Assembly: GCF_001431725.1 (NCBI RefSeq)
Contig: NZ_CP013106.1
Coordinates: 1,612,001-1,676,000, forward strand
Origin: Halomonas huangheensis
GTDB lineage: Bacteria > Pseudomonadota > Gammaproteobacteria > Pseudomonadales > Halomonadaceae
Direction: 5' to 3'
Length of the DNA: 64,000 nt
In this document: piece after piece, positions 48,605 to 57,611 of the stretch
Numbering within the stretch: the stretch's first letter is position 1
Layout of the letters: each line of letters opens with the position of its first letter
Made by a program: the position numbers and the translations under genes
The notes under the pieces: model-generated
Told to the model about the DNA's origin: nothing
Databases searched by the model: none
The model's input: only the letters and a program-made list of their open reading frames with translations

Positions 48605-49686
48605 GCAAGCATCAAGGACGGCGTGTGCTGGTCATGGCCGGTGGTACGGGGGGGCACGTCATCCCCGCCTTGTCTCTGGCTCGCGCGTTGGGCGAGCAAG
48701 GCGTGGACGTCGAGTGGCTGGGCAGTCCACGTGGCATAGAAAATCATCTGGTGCCGGAAGCCGGCCTGCCGCTCAATCAGGTGGCAATCAGTGGTCTGCG
48801 TGGCAACGGTCTGGCGGGGTGGCTAATGGCGCCGGTACGCCTTGCGCGCGCCGTATGCCAGGCACGTGCTGTGATCAAGCGCTTTGACCCTCAGTTGGTG
48901 GTAGGAATGGGTGGCTTCGCCAGCGGGCCGGGAGGCCTGGCCGCATGGTTGACTCGCCGTCCTCTGGTGATTCATGAGCAGAATGCCGTTGCGGGGCTGA
49001 CCAACCGCGTACTGGCGCGTCTGGCCACGCGAACCTACGCGGCCTTCCCTCAAGCATTTGGCGATGCTGCCGAGGTAGTGGGAAATCCCGTACGAGAGGA
49101 TATTGCTGCGCTGGGCGAGCAGCCGAGACAGCTCGAGGATATGCAAGGGCGGCGCCTGCGTATCCTGGTCGTGGGCGGCTCGCTTGGCGCGGTGGCGCTC
49201 AATCAACGTCTGCCTGAGGCTCTGGCTCTGTTGCCCGAGGAACAGCGCCCGGAAGTGCTCCATCAGGCGGGAAGAGACAAGGACACTGAGACACGAGCGT
49301 CTTATGTCGAGCATGACGTTGCCGCTGAGGTGACCGATTTCATCAGTGATATGGCAGCAGCCTACGCCTGGGCCGACCTGGTTGTGTGCCGTTCCGGCGC
49401 ACTGACCGTGGCGGAACTGGCGGCTGCTGCAAAGGCTGCGCTATTTGTGCCGTTTCCGCATGCCGTGGATGATCATCAAACTGTCAACGCTCAGGCGTTG
49501 GTGGATGCCGGTGCGGCGGCACTGATTCAGCAGAAAGACATGACTGCAGCGTTGTTGGCCGAGCGCCTGACAACGCTGCTCAACCCTGCAACGCTGGCCG
49601 GCATGGCAAGCAAGGCTCGAGCCGAGGCTCATCTCGATGCTGTGGAGCGGCTGGTTGCAGGCTGTATGGAGACAGGTCTTGAGTAA
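48601..49686 (+). CDS. murG: Undecaprenyl-PP-MurNAc-pentapeptide-UDP-GlcNAc transferase
   Basis: 361 aa (E. coli 355) from a GTG at 48601 that overlaps the ftsW stop. GT28 fold with [20 protein letters not shown] near residues 11-30, [15 protein letters not shown] near 121 and [24 protein letters not shown] near 263. It makes lipid II on the inner face of the membrane. Confidence 0.98.
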   Translation: MSKHQGRRVLVMAGGTGGHVIPALSLARALGEQGVDVEWLGSPRGIENHLVPEAGLPLNQVAISGLRGNGLAGWLMAPVRLARAVCQARAVIKRFDPQLVVGMGGFASGPGGLAAWLTRRPLVIHEQNAVAGLTNRVLARLATRTYAAFPQAFGDAAEVVGNPVREDIAALGEQPRQLEDMQGRRLRILVVGGSLGAVALNQRLPEALALLPEEQRPEVLHQAGRDKDTETRASYVEHDVAAEVTDFISDMAAAYAWADLVVCRSGALTVAELAAAAKAALFVPFPHAVDDHQTVNAQALVDAGAAALIQQKDMTAALLAERLTTLLNPATLAGMASKARAEAHLDAVERLVAGCMETGLE

Positions 49687-51151
49687 TCAATCCAACGGAC
49701 CGGTTCCCGGTCAGATGGCGCCCGGTCGTGGGCTGGGCATGCGTCGTATTCGTCGCATTCATTTCGTCGGTGTCGGTGGGGCTGGTATGTGTGGCATTGC
49801 CGAGGTGCTTGCCAACCAGGGGTACCAGGTGTCCGGTAGCGATCTGAGGGCGTCTCCTGTGGTGGCGCGTCTGGAGAGTTGCGGCGTGCGGGTTTCCATC
49901 GGTCATTCTGCGGAGAATGCCGAGGGTACCGACGTGGTGGTGGTATCCACTGCGGTCAGCGAAGACAACCCCGAGCTGCTGTGGGCACATGAGCATCGGA
50001 TACCCGTGGTGCGTCGTGCCGAGATGCTGGCTGAGTTGATGCGCTTCCGTCACGGCATAGCGGTGGCCGGTACTCATGGCAAGACAACCACTACCAGTCT
50101 TACAGCGACGCTGTTGGGCGAAGGCGGTCTGGACCCGACCTTTGTCATTGGTGGCAAGCTGACCAGTGCTGGTACCAACGCTCAGTTGGGGCAGGGTGAC
50201 TATCTGGTCGCGGAAGCAGATGAGTCGGATGCATCCTTCCTGCATCTGCAGCCGATGGTCAGTATCGTCACCAATATTGATGCCGATCACATGAGCACCT
50301 ATGGAGGCGACTTCGGGCGCCTCAAGACCACCTTCATCGAGTTTCTGCATAACCTGCCGTTTTATGGACTGGCAGTGATGTGCATCGATGACGACAACGT
50401 GCGTGAGTTGCTCGAGTCGATCAACCGCCAGTTTGTTACCTACGGCTTCTCCGAGGATGCCGATTATCGCATTGATGACTTTGTGCAGACGGCTGGTGAC
50501 GTACGTTTTACCGCGGTACGCCCAGGGGGGCTGCAGCCTCTGGACGTGAAACTGGCGATGCCCGGCCGCCACAATGCGCTGAATGCGCTGGCGGCGATCG
50601 CGGTAGCCACCGATGCCGGAGTCGACGATGCTGCCATCTGCCGGGGGCTGGCCGGTTTTGCTGGTGTCGGTCGGCGGTTCCAGGTGCACGGCGAGTTCCC
50701 TGTGCCCCAGGGAGAAGGACAAGTCATGCTGGTGGATGACTACGGTCACCACCCGCGAGAAGTGGAAATGGTCATCAAGGCTGTGCGTGATGGTTGGCCG
50801 CAACGACGCCTGGTGATGGTCTATCAACCGCATCGTTATTCCCGTACTCGAGACCTCTACGAGGACTTTGTTCGCGTGCTGGCCGGTGTAGATACCCTCT
50901 TGCTGCTGGACGTATATAGCGCTGGTGAGTCGCCGCTGCCGGGTGCTGATGGTCGCAGTCTGGCGGGTTCCATTCGCCAACGTGGCGAAGTTGATCCGAT
51001 TTTCGTGCAGGAAAAGTCGGAGTTGCCTGCGTTGCTGGCTAATGTACTGCGTGCTGACGATATATTGATTACCCAGGGAGCAGGGGATGTCGGGGGGATT
51101 TCCCAGCGCCTTGCTGACGCCGGTTTGAAGCTTGATGAGGTGGCAATGTGA
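49679..51151 (+). CDS. murC: UDP-MurNAc:L-alanine ligase
   Basis: 490 aa (E. coli 491). I place the start at the TTG at 49679: GGAGACAGG lies just upstream, it overlaps the murG stop, and it gives the expected N-terminal length before [20 protein letters not shown] codons at 49715 and 49739 would be short. ATP loop [13 protein letters not shown] near residues 129-141. It adds the first amino acid to UDP-MurNAc. The stop overlaps ddl. Confidence 0.95.
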   Translation: MSNQSNGPVPGQMAPGRGLGMRRIRRIHFVGVGGAGMCGIAEVLANQGYQVSGSDLRASPVVARLESCGVRVSIGHSAENAEGTDVVVVSTAVSEDNPELLWAHEHRIPVVRRAEMLAELMRFRHGIAVAGTHGKTTTTSLTATLLGEGGLDPTFVIGGKLTSAGTNAQLGQGDYLVAEADESDASFLHLQPMVSIVTNIDADHMSTYGGDFGRLKTTFIEFLHNLPFYGLAVMCIDDDNVRELLESINRQFVTYGFSEDADYRIDDFVQTAGDVRFTAVRPGGLQPLDVKLAMPGRHNALNALAAIAVATDAGVDDAAICRGLAGFAGVGRRFQVHGEFPVPQGEGQVMLVDDYGHHPREVEMVIKAVRDGWPQRRLVMVYQPHRYSRTRDLYEDFVRVLAGVDTLLLLDVYSAGESPLPGADGRSLAGSIRQRGEVDPIFVQEKSELPALLANVLRADDILITQGAGDVGGISQRLADAGLKLDEVAM

Positions 51152-52074
51152 GTGCGCAAGACAATAATTTCGGTCGAGTTGTGGTGGTGTTCGGCGGCGA
51201 TAGTGCGGAGCGTGATGTGTCGCTCAATAGCGGCGCAGCAGTGCTGTCTGGTCTACAGCGTAGTGGCGTCGATGCTATCGGCTATGACCTCGCGGAAGCA
51301 GGCGTCGCCGGGCTCGAGGCACTCAAGCCGGATATGGTATTCATCGCAGTGCATGGCAGGGGAGGTGAGGACGGTTGTCTGCAGGGTGCCCTGGAGCTGG
51401 CCGGCATTCCCTATACCGGTAGCGGTGTGATGGCATCGGCGTTGGGCATGGACAAGCTGCGCACCAAGGCGCTGTGGCAATCGGCGGGTTTGCCAACGCC
51501 GGAAAGCATCCTGATGACCAGCGAAACCAGTCACGCCGAGTTGATTGAGCGACTGGGACTGCCGCTGATCATCAAGCCGGTTCATGAAGGGTCGACTATC
51601 GGTATCACCATCGTGCGCCACGCTGAGGAGTTGGAAAAGGCCTGGCAGGATGCCGCAGGATTTGACGCACGAGTCATGGCTGAGCGTTTTGTTGCTGGAG
51701 GCGAATTTACCTTGTCGGTTCTTGGAGACAGGGCGTTACCGGCTATTCGTGTCGAGGTTCCCAGTGGATTCTATGACTATGAAGCCAAGTATCTTTCCAA
51801 TGACACGCTCTACCACATTCCCTGTGGACTCGAGCCTGAGGAGGAGGCTGAGCTGGCCGAACTCTGTCTCTCGGCCTTCGACGCCGTGGGCTGTTGCGGG
51901 TGGGGCCGTGTCGATGTAATGCGCGATGCCGAAGGGCGTTTCTGGTTGCTCGAAGTCAACACGGTTCCGGGGATGACGGACCACAGCCTCGTACCTCAAG
52001 CGGCTGCGCACGCTGGCATCGATTTTGATCAACTGGTTGTGCGGATTCTCGCCACTGCCCTGGAGCGTCGCTGA
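51148..52074 (+). CDS. ddl: D-alanine--D-alanine ligase (DdlB type)
   Basis: 308 aa (E. coli DdlB 306) from a GTG at 51148 overlapping the murC stop by 4 bases. ATP-grasp fold with [16 protein letters not shown] near residues 14-29, [13 protein letters not shown] near 141 and [19 protein letters not shown] near 265-283. Provides D-Ala-D-Ala for MurF. Confidence 0.98.
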   Translation: MSAQDNNFGRVVVVFGGDSAERDVSLNSGAAVLSGLQRSGVDAIGYDLAEAGVAGLEALKPDMVFIAVHGRGGEDGCLQGALELAGIPYTGSGVMASALGMDKLRTKALWQSAGLPTPESILMTSETSHAELIERLGLPLIIKPVHEGSTIGITIVRHAEELEKAWQDAAGFDARVMAERFVAGGEFTLSVLGDRALPAIRVEVPSGFYDYEAKYLSNDTLYHIPCGLEPEEEAELAELCLSAFDAVGCCGWGRVDVMRDAEGRFWLLEVNTVPGMTDHSLVPQAAAHAGIDFDQLVVRILATALERR

Positions 52075-52076
52075 TC

Positions 52077-52802
52077 ATGGCACGTCGGAGCACCCTGTTC
52101 GGCATATTGTTGCTTGGCCTACTACTGGCGGCAGGAGGCAATGCTCTGTGGCTATGGCTGGATAAACCCATCCAGCGAGTGTCGATTCGTGGCGAGTTGC
52201 AATACGCTGATTCCAGCTATCTCAAGAACCAGTTGACTCCATTGGTGCGTGGCCAGACATGGTTGTCTGTCGACCTCGAGGAACTTCGTGAGCGGGCGAT
52301 GAAGGTTGGCTGGCTCCACGAAGTGCGCATTCGTCGTGAGTGGCCCAATGCCCTTATGTTCGAGTTGACCGAGCAGGTTCCGGTGGCGTACTGGAATGAT
52401 GACCAGTTGCTGAATAGCGACGGTACTCCTTTTGACTTTGGTCCGGTAACACCGCCCGATGATATGCCGGTTCTAGCGGGTCCCAAAGGCTCTGGTCAGG
52501 AAGTTCTGGATTATTATGCTGACCTATCCAGCCGCTTTGGCTCCATGGGTGTTGGCCTGGAGCAGTTGCGTCTAGAGGCTCGTGGAGCCTGGCGTTTTCA
52601 GCTCGATGATGGAGTTTGGGTAATGCTCGGTCGCAATGACAGGGTCGGTCGTCTTGGTCGTTTAGAGGCTGCCTGGCAGCGTGAGCTTGGCAGTGTTGCG
52701 TCGCATATTCGCTACATTGATCTGCGTTATCCAAATGGTGTCGCGGTGGCTTGGCATGGTGAGACCGAACCGGTCGCGGAAGATGGTTCCAGGCAAGGCT
52801 AA
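52077..52802 (+). CDS. ftsQ: Cell division protein FtsQ
   Basis: 241 aa. One N-terminal anchor (LFGILLLGLLLAAGGNALWLW), a POTRA domain starting PIQRVSIRGELQYADSSYLK, and the beta domain. It recruits FtsL/FtsB. It begins 2 bp after ddl. A gap of 199 bp separates it from ftsA, where many relatives have little or none. Confidence 0.95.
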   Translation: MARRSTLFGILLLGLLLAAGGNALWLWLDKPIQRVSIRGELQYADSSYLKNQLTPLVRGQTWLSVDLEELRERAMKVGWLHEVRIRREWPNALMFELTEQVPVAYWNDDQLLNSDGTPFDFGPVTPPDDMPVLAGPKGSGQEVLDYYADLSSRFGSMGVGLEQLRLEARGAWRFQLDDGVWVMLGRNDRVGRLGRLEAAWQRELGSVASHIRYIDLRYPNGVAVAWHGETEPVAEDGSRQG

Positions 52803-52844
52803 AAGTTAGCCGTTACCACTTGGGGATTTGTTATTGGCAAGATT

Positions 52845-52873
52845 CGGGTATTTCTTTTGAAAGAAACAACCCG
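52845..52873. promoter_or_regulatory. Inverted repeat in the ftsQ-ftsA gap
   Basis: CGGGT-a-TTTCTTT-tg-AAAGAAA-ca-ACCCG: a 7-bp inner and 5-bp outer inverted repeat. It could be an operator or an RNA hairpin. AT-rich sequence with -10-like TATAAC (52905-52910) and TATAAT (52926-52931) follows, which suggests a promoter for ftsA-ftsZ, though no good -35 is visible. Confidence 0.5.
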
Positions 52874-53001
52874 TATCGTGAAATAAGTATAGGTTCTGGG
52901 GTGGTATAACAAGCGTACTTGTTTCTATAATCGTCTCAGGTTTTTTATTTCAGTGGCAGGTTCCCAATCAGGGGGATCGATTCGAGGAGAACTCCCGACT
53001 C

Positions 53002-54291
53002 ATGGCAGGTGCATCCAACGTCTCCAATATGGTAGTCGGGCTGGATATCGGAACATCCAAGGTCGTTGCGATCGTGGGTCAACCCACCGACGATGGTGGT
53101 ATCGAAATTGCCGGTATCGGCTCTCACCCTTCGCGCGGAATGAAGAAGGGTGTGGTGATCAATATCGAGTCTACCGTGCAATCGATACAACGCGCCGTGG
53201 AAGAGGCGGAGTTGATGGCTGGCTGTGATATTCACTCGGTGTATGTCGGCATCGCAGGAAGCCATATCAGTTCCATGAATTCTGACGGTGTAGTGGCCAT
53301 CAAGGAGCGGGAAGTTGCGCCCTCTGATATCGACCGAGTGATTGACTCGGCTCGCGCGCGCGCAATTTCCGAGGGTCAGCGTGTACTGCATGTCTTGCCG
53401 CAGGAGTTCGCCATTGACACTCAGGGTGGTATCCGTGAACCACTGGGGATGTCTGGCGTGCGTCTGGAAGCGAGAGTGCACCTGGTGACAGCGGCCATGA
53501 ACGCGGTTCAGAACATCGAGAAGTGTGTTCGGCGCTGTGGTCTTGAAGTGGATGCCATCATTCTTGAGCAACTGGCATCGAGCCATGCAGTTCTCACCGA
53601 GGACGAGCGTGAGCTTGGTGTTTGCATGGTTGATATAGGTGGTGGAACAACCGATATTGCAGTCTTTACCGAAGGTGCTATTCGTCATACTGCTGTGATT
53701 CCCATCGCCGGCGATCAGGTTACCAATGACATCGCCATGGCATTGCGGACACCGACTCAGTATGCCGAGGAGATCAAGGTCAAGTATGCCTGTGCGTTGA
53801 CGCAGCTTGCGTCCAGCGATGAGATGATCAAGGTGCCCAGCGTAGGTGATCGGCCGGCTCGAGACCTTTCACGGCAGTCATTGGCCGAGGTTGTCGAGCC
53901 GCGTTACGAGGAACTGTTCACACTGGTTCGGGATGAACTGCGTCGCAGCGGCTATGAGGACCTGGTTGCCGCGGGCGTTGTGCTGACCGGCGGCACCTCG
54001 CGCATGGAAGGTGTTGTTGAATTGGCTGAAGAGATCTTCCATATGCCGGTTCGAATCGCCTGTCCCCAGAATGTGCGTGGATTGGCGGATGTAGTGAGAA
54101 ACCCGATTTATTCGACGGGTGTCGGTTTATTACATTACGCTTTACATGAAGCTCGACAGGGCCATGGCCGCCAAGGGCAGGGTGGCATGATCTCGGCGCA
54201 ACCGAGGCGCGAGGACGTCTCCCGGCGTGGACCAGAAGAAGGGATTCCTGCGCTGGAAAAGATCAAAGGCTGGTTCAAAGGAAATTTCTGA
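53002..54291 (+). CDS. ftsA: Cell division protein FtsA
   Basis: 429 aa (E. coli 420) actin-fold ATPase. Phosphate-1 motif [16 protein letters not shown] near residues 12-27, phosphate-2 [13 protein letters not shown] near 210-222 and adenosine motif [16 protein letters not shown] near 324. The C-terminal amphipathic membrane-targeting helix is [12 protein letters not shown]. Tethers FtsZ to the membrane. Confidence 0.98.
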   Translation: MAGASNVSNMVVGLDIGTSKVVAIVGQPTDDGGIEIAGIGSHPSRGMKKGVVINIESTVQSIQRAVEEAELMAGCDIHSVYVGIAGSHISSMNSDGVVAIKEREVAPSDIDRVIDSARARAISEGQRVLHVLPQEFAIDTQGGIREPLGMSGVRLEARVHLVTAAMNAVQNIEKCVRRCGLEVDAIILEQLASSHAVLTEDERELGVCMVDIGGGTTDIAVFTEGAIRHTAVIPIAGDQVTNDIAMALRTPTQYAEEIKVKYACALTQLASSDEMIKVPSVGDRPARDLSRQSLAEVVEPRYEELFTLVRDELRRSGYEDLVAAGVVLTGGTSRMEGVVELAEEIFHMPVRIACPQNVRGLADVVRNPIYSTGVGLLHYALHEARQGHGRQGQGGMISAQPRREDVSRRGPEEGIPALEKIKGWFKGNF

Positions 54292-54325
54292 GAGGGCCGC
54301 AATAGCGGCTCAGGAGACGGGGCAA

Positions 54326-55510
54326 ATGTTTGAACTCGTAGACAGCGCACCCTCAAGTAGTGCGGTCATAAAGGTCATCGGCGTAGGTGGTGGCGGTGGT
54401 AACGCAGTCAACCACATGGTCGAGAGCAACATCGAAGGCGTTGAATTCATCTGCGCCAATACCGATGCTCAGGCCCTCAAGCGTGTCTCCGCCAGGACAG
54501 TGCTGCAACTCGGCACGGAGATTACCAAGGGGCTCGGTGCCGGGGCTAACCCCGACGTCGGTCGTCAGGCGGCAATGGAAGATCGCGAGCGTATCGCGGA
54601 GTTGCTGGAAGGCGCCGACATGGTGTTCATCACCGCTGGTATGGGTGGTGGTACTGGTACCGGTGGTGCTCCTGTCGTCGCACAGGTCGCCAAGGAGCTG
54701 GGTATCCTGACGGTGGCGGTGGTGACACGTCCTTTCCCCTTCGAAGGCCCCAAGCGTATGCGTGCGGCCGAGGAGGGCATGAAGGAATTGTCCGAGCACG
54801 TCGACTCGCTGATCACCATTCCCAACGAGAAGCTGCTCTCGGTGCTCGGCAAGAGCGCTACACTGCTGACGGCTTTCAGTGCGGCAAACGACGTATTGCT
54901 GGGTGCGGTTCAAGGTATCGCCGAACTGATCACCAGCCCGGGTATCATCAACGTCGACTTTGCCGACGTGCGTACGGTCATGTCCGAGATGGGCATGGCA
55001 ATGATGGGGACTGGTGGGGCAACTGGTGAGAACCGTGCCCGTGAGGCGGCCGAAAAGGCGATTCGCAGTCCGTTGTTGGAAGATATCGATCTGCACGGTG
55101 CACGCGGTATCCTGGTCAACATCACTGCTGGTCCTGACCTGTCGATTGGCGAGTTCAACGATGTTGGTGCAACCGTCCAGGAGTTTGCCTCCCAGGACGC
55201 CACTATTGTGGTCGGCACCTCCATCGATATGGACATGACCGACGAACTGCGGGTCACCGTGGTTGCTGCTGGTCTGGATAGTCAGGCGAACCAGCGCGCC
55301 AAGCAGGCAGCGGCTTCTCAGCAGCAGGCTCGGACGCGTCCAGAGATGCGTCAGCGTCCACAGCAGCCGGCCATGAACCGTGCGCCGCAACAGGCCGCGA
55401 GCAAGCCGGAAGCTCAGGAGAATCCGCGGCCTCAGAGCGAGTCGCGCAAGTCTCAGGATCTCGACGACTATCTCGATATCCCTGCGTTCCTGCGTCGTCA
55501 GGCCGACTGA
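54326..55510 (+). CDS. ftsZ: Cell division GTPase FtsZ
   Basis: 394 aa (E. coli 383) from the ATG at 54326 with GGAGACGGGG upstream. Tubulin signature [10 protein letters not shown] near residues 108-117, T7 loop [11 protein letters not shown] near 207-217, a glutamine-rich linker from about 320 to 375, and the conserved C-terminal peptide [13 protein letters not shown] that binds FtsA/ZipA/MinC. Forms the Z ring. Confidence 0.99.
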   Translation: MFELVDSAPSSSAVIKVIGVGGGGGNAVNHMVESNIEGVEFICANTDAQALKRVSARTVLQLGTEITKGLGAGANPDVGRQAAMEDRERIAELLEGADMVFITAGMGGGTGTGGAPVVAQVAKELGILTVAVVTRPFPFEGPKRMRAAEEGMKELSEHVDSLITIPNEKLLSVLGKSATLLTAFSAANDVLLGAVQGIAELITSPGIINVDFADVRTVMSEMGMAMMGTGGATGENRAREAAEKAIRSPLLEDIDLHGARGILVNITAGPDLSIGEFNDVGATVQEFASQDATIVVGTSIDMDMTDELRVTVVAAGLDSQANQRAKQAAASQQQARTRPEMRQRPQQPAMNRAPQQAASKPEAQENPRPQSESRKSQDLDDYLDIPAFLRRQAD

Positions 55511-55518
55511 TCGCGATG

Positions 55519-55565
55519 CGCCTCTGTCTCTCGGGGGCGTTGTCGCGCAGAGGCGAGGTTTTTTT
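55519..55565 (+). terminator. Terminator after ftsZ
   Basis: CGCCTCTG (55519-55526) and CAGAGGCG (55548-55555) form the stem, with a T-run at 55559-55565. The T-run is shared with the lpxC -35. Confidence 0.75.
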
Positions 55566-55592
55566 GTTGAAACGTTCGTTTGGTGTTATAGT
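55564..55592 (+). promoter_or_regulatory. Promoter of lpxC
   Basis: TTGTTG (55564-55569), 17 bp, TATAGT (55587-55592), 41 bp before the lpxC ATG. Confidence 0.65.
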
Positions 55593-55633
55593 GAACGGTG
55601 TTTGATAATCAACGACTGCCTGGCGACTGCAAA

Positions 55634-56545
55634 ATGATCAGACAACGTACCCTGAAAAACGTGATCCGCGCCACTGGCGTAGGACTACATTCCGGCAAGA
55701 AGGTCTACCTGACCTTGCGGCCGGCCCCGGTAGATACCGGCATCGTGTTCGTCCGTACCGACCTTGAGCCGGAAGTACAGATTCCTGCTCAGGCGACCAA
55801 CGTCACCGATACCACGCTGTGTACTGCCCTGTCGCGCAATGGTGAGAAGGTGGCGACCGTCGAACACCTGATGTCGGCTTTCGCTGGCCTCGGTATCGAT
55901 AATGCCTATGTTGACCTCAGCGCTCCTGAAGTGCCGATCATGGATGGTAGTGCGGGACCTTTTGTGTTCCTGATCCAGTCGGCGGGTATTCTCGAGCAGA
56001 ACGCGCCCAAGAAGTTCATTCGCATCAAGCGCGAGATCGCCGTGCGTGAAGATGACAAGGAAGCTCTGTTCCTGCCTCATCAGGGCTTCAAGGTCTCCTT
56101 CTCCATCGACTTCGATCATCCCGTGTTCGAGGACCAGAAGCAGACTGCGGTAGTGGACTTCTCGACGACGTCCTTCGTGCGTGAAGTTTCCCGTGCGCGT
56201 ACCTTCGGCTTCATGCGTGATCTCGAATATCTGCGTTCCAACAATCTGGCGTTGGGTGGCAGCCTCGATAACGCGATCGTGGTTGACGACTACCGTATCG
56301 TCAACGATGGTGGTCTGCGTTACGACGATGAGTTCGTCAAGCACAAGGTATTGGATGCCATTGGCGACCTCTATCAGCTTGGCTACAGCTTGATTGGTGA
56401 GTTCCGCGGTGTGAAGTCCGGCCATGCTCTGAACAATCAGTTGTGTCGTGCACTGCTTGAACAGCCGGAATCATGGGAAATCGTCACTTTCGAGGATGAC
56501 GAGGAGATGGCTCCGATCTCTTACGCGGCGCCGGCCATGGCCTGA
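55634..56545 (+). CDS. lpxC: UDP-3-O-acyl-N-acetylglucosamine deacetylase
   Basis: 303 aa (E. coli 305) from the ATG at 55634 ([22 protein letters not shown]). Zinc and catalytic residues are visible: His78 in [15 protein letters not shown], the [13 protein letters not shown] block near 234-246 with His and Asp, and SGHALNNQL near 264 with the catalytic His. First committed step of lipid A synthesis. Confidence 0.99.
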   Translation: MIRQRTLKNVIRATGVGLHSGKKVYLTLRPAPVDTGIVFVRTDLEPEVQIPAQATNVTDTTLCTALSRNGEKVATVEHLMSAFAGLGIDNAYVDLSAPEVPIMDGSAGPFVFLIQSAGILEQNAPKKFIRIKREIAVREDDKEALFLPHQGFKVSFSIDFDHPVFEDQKQTAVVDFSTTSFVREVSRARTFGFMRDLEYLRSNNLALGGSLDNAIVVDDYRIVNDGGLRYDDEFVKHKVLDAIGDLYQLGYSLIGEFRGVKSGHALNNQLCRALLEQPESWEIVTFEDDEEMAPISYAAPAMA

Positions 56546-56580
56546 CGTCTCGCCCCCGTCAGGAAAAACCAGTCGTTGTG

Positions 56581-56607
56581 AGAACGCCGCCCATTGGGCG
56601 GCGTTCT
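56581..56607. terminator. Terminator between convergent lpxC and dciA
   Basis: AGAACGCCGCCC, ATT, GGGCGGCGTTCT: perfect 12-bp stem, usable in both directions. Confidence 0.85.
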
Positions 56608-56628
56608 TGTATTTGAGTTGTTCGCAGC

Positions 56629-57090
56629 TTACTGCTTCTTCTCGGCATGCGAGGCTAGTCGCTCAAGGGCTCGCTTGAGTTCCGGGTCATCGACGTCTGC
56701 GGCACAGCTTGATACCTCGTTGCCGGCGTTGGCGGACAGGTGTCGCGATTGACGTGGGGGGATCCGGGCCGGACGTACTGGGCGAACTTTGAGATGGAAG
56801 CCGGTTACTGCCTGAAACTCCGGCAACTGATGCAGCAGTTGCAGTAGGCGCGGTTGTTCGTAGCGCAGGCGTGTCAACCAGGCTGCGCCATCCGTGATCA
56901 ATGTCAATCTTCCGCTCTCATAGCCACCAACGAACAGGTGTTCAGCGAGCTCAGCTGAAAGTTGCTCACGCAGGTGGTTCTGCGCCTTCTCGATCAGGTG
57001 TGCCATACGCATCAGATCACCGAGCTCACCACGGCCGTTCAGTAGGCGAGACATGGGCTGGGCGCGGAACCGCTTAACCTTTATACTCAT
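56629..57090 (-). CDS. dciA: DUF721 protein, DciA replicative helicase operator/loader
   Basis: 153 aa. The DUF721 region VGGYESGRLTLITDGAAWLTRLRYEQPRL is at about residues 54-82, after a helix rich in charged residues (AHLIEKAQNHLREQL). DciA is the ancestral loader of DnaB in bacteria without DnaC. It lies between lpxC and secA and is transcribed the other way, as I recall for PA4405 of Pseudomonas. Confidence 0.88.
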   Translation of the reverse strand: MSIKVKRFRAQPMSRLLNGRGELGDLMRMAHLIEKAQNHLREQLSAELAEHLFVGGYESGRLTLITDGAAWLTRLRYEQPRLLQLLHQLPEFQAVTGFHLKVRPVRPARIPPRQSRHLSANAGNEVSSCAADVDDPELKRALERLASHAEKKQ

Positions 57091-57193
57091 ACGCTTGTGT
57101 CCGGATAGTCGACCGGTCTCTATTTCCCCGACAGTCTGTCGCTTTATTTCGCGAGACGTCTGAGCCTAGCATGCCAGGGAGTTGCTCAACAGC

Positions 57194-57541
57194 ATGTCTG
57201 CTGCCCATTCTGACAACCCGTATCACACCGATTGCCGCCCGCGTCGTGTCAACACGCGTTGGTGGCTTGCTGGTCTGTTGGTTGGTTGTCTGCTGCCGGC
57301 AGGCCTGATTCAGGCAGAATCCCCGCGTGCGACTCAACGCCTGGTGCAGATCTGTATCATGGCGCCGGCGATGATTCGCGCACGTACCGTGCTCAAGGCA
57401 TGCCGCCGACAGCTGACCAGTCACCCGGCCATCACCGCCTTGCGACATCCCGCAACCGCTCCAGCGGTTCTTTCCCCCGTGCTGCGCGCCGTTGCAGCAC
57501 TCGATGTCGTTTCGCGTCGGGGGCCCCCATCACCAGCGTAA
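57194..57541 (+). CDS. Secreted small protein before secA; candidate SecM-like arrest peptide
   Basis: 115 aa from the ATG at 57194; AGGGAG lies 14 bases before, which is long, and a TTG at 57182 is an alternative. The basic n-region RPRRVNTR is followed by a hydrophobic core [17 protein letters not shown] and a signal-peptidase site near IQA/ES (residue about 42). The remaining 70 residues are basic with no known domain. The C-terminus ends RRGPPSPA. In SecM the arrest motif ends R-A-G-P with Gly in the P site and Pro in the A site; other arrest peptides use RAPP/RAPG. Only RxGP is shared with SecM; the F and W positions are not. The last codons (cgg ggg ccc cca tca cca) are unlike the preceding ones. 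It lies 70 bp before secA, the secM position in E. coli. No peptidase motif was seen. Confidence 0.6.
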   Translation: MSAAHSDNPYHTDCRPRRVNTRWWLAGLLVGCLLPAGLIQAESPRATQRLVQICIMAPAMIRARTVLKACRRQLTSHPAITALRHPATAPAVLSPVLRAVAALDVVSRRGPPSPA

Positions 57542-57608
57542 TCTCGATGCCAGCAACGGAGACACGTGGATACGTGCTTCCGCGGATCTTTACGTCAATG
57601 ATGGACCC
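57527..57608 (+). promoter_or_regulatory. Structured secA leader: intercistronic stem-loop and possible start-site pairing
   Basis: CGGAGACACGT (57557-57567), loop GGAT, ACGTGCTTCCG (57572-57582) gives 10 of 11 pairs. In addition CCATC (57527-57531), inside the Pro-Pro-Ser codons, can pair with GATGG (57600-57604), and GGG (57521-57523) with CCC (57606-57608); GATGGA is the only ribosome-site-like sequence before the secA ATG at 57612. Confidence 0.45.
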
Positions 57609-57611
57609 AAT

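Noticed and set aside
49580..50980. 466-aa open frame on the minus strand across murC
   Set aside because: It is exactly antisense to murC and its amino-acid make-up (high His, Arg, Gln) is that of a shadow frame. murC on the plus strand is complete and recognised.
54353..55390. 345-aa open frame on the minus strand across ftsZ
   Set aside because: Antisense to ftsZ, with no ribosome site or recognisable domain.
57074..57448. 124-aa minus-strand frame opposite the secA leader ORF
   Set aside because: Overlaps the dciA start and the plus-strand signal-peptide ORF; no signal or motif, and basic low-complexity make-up.
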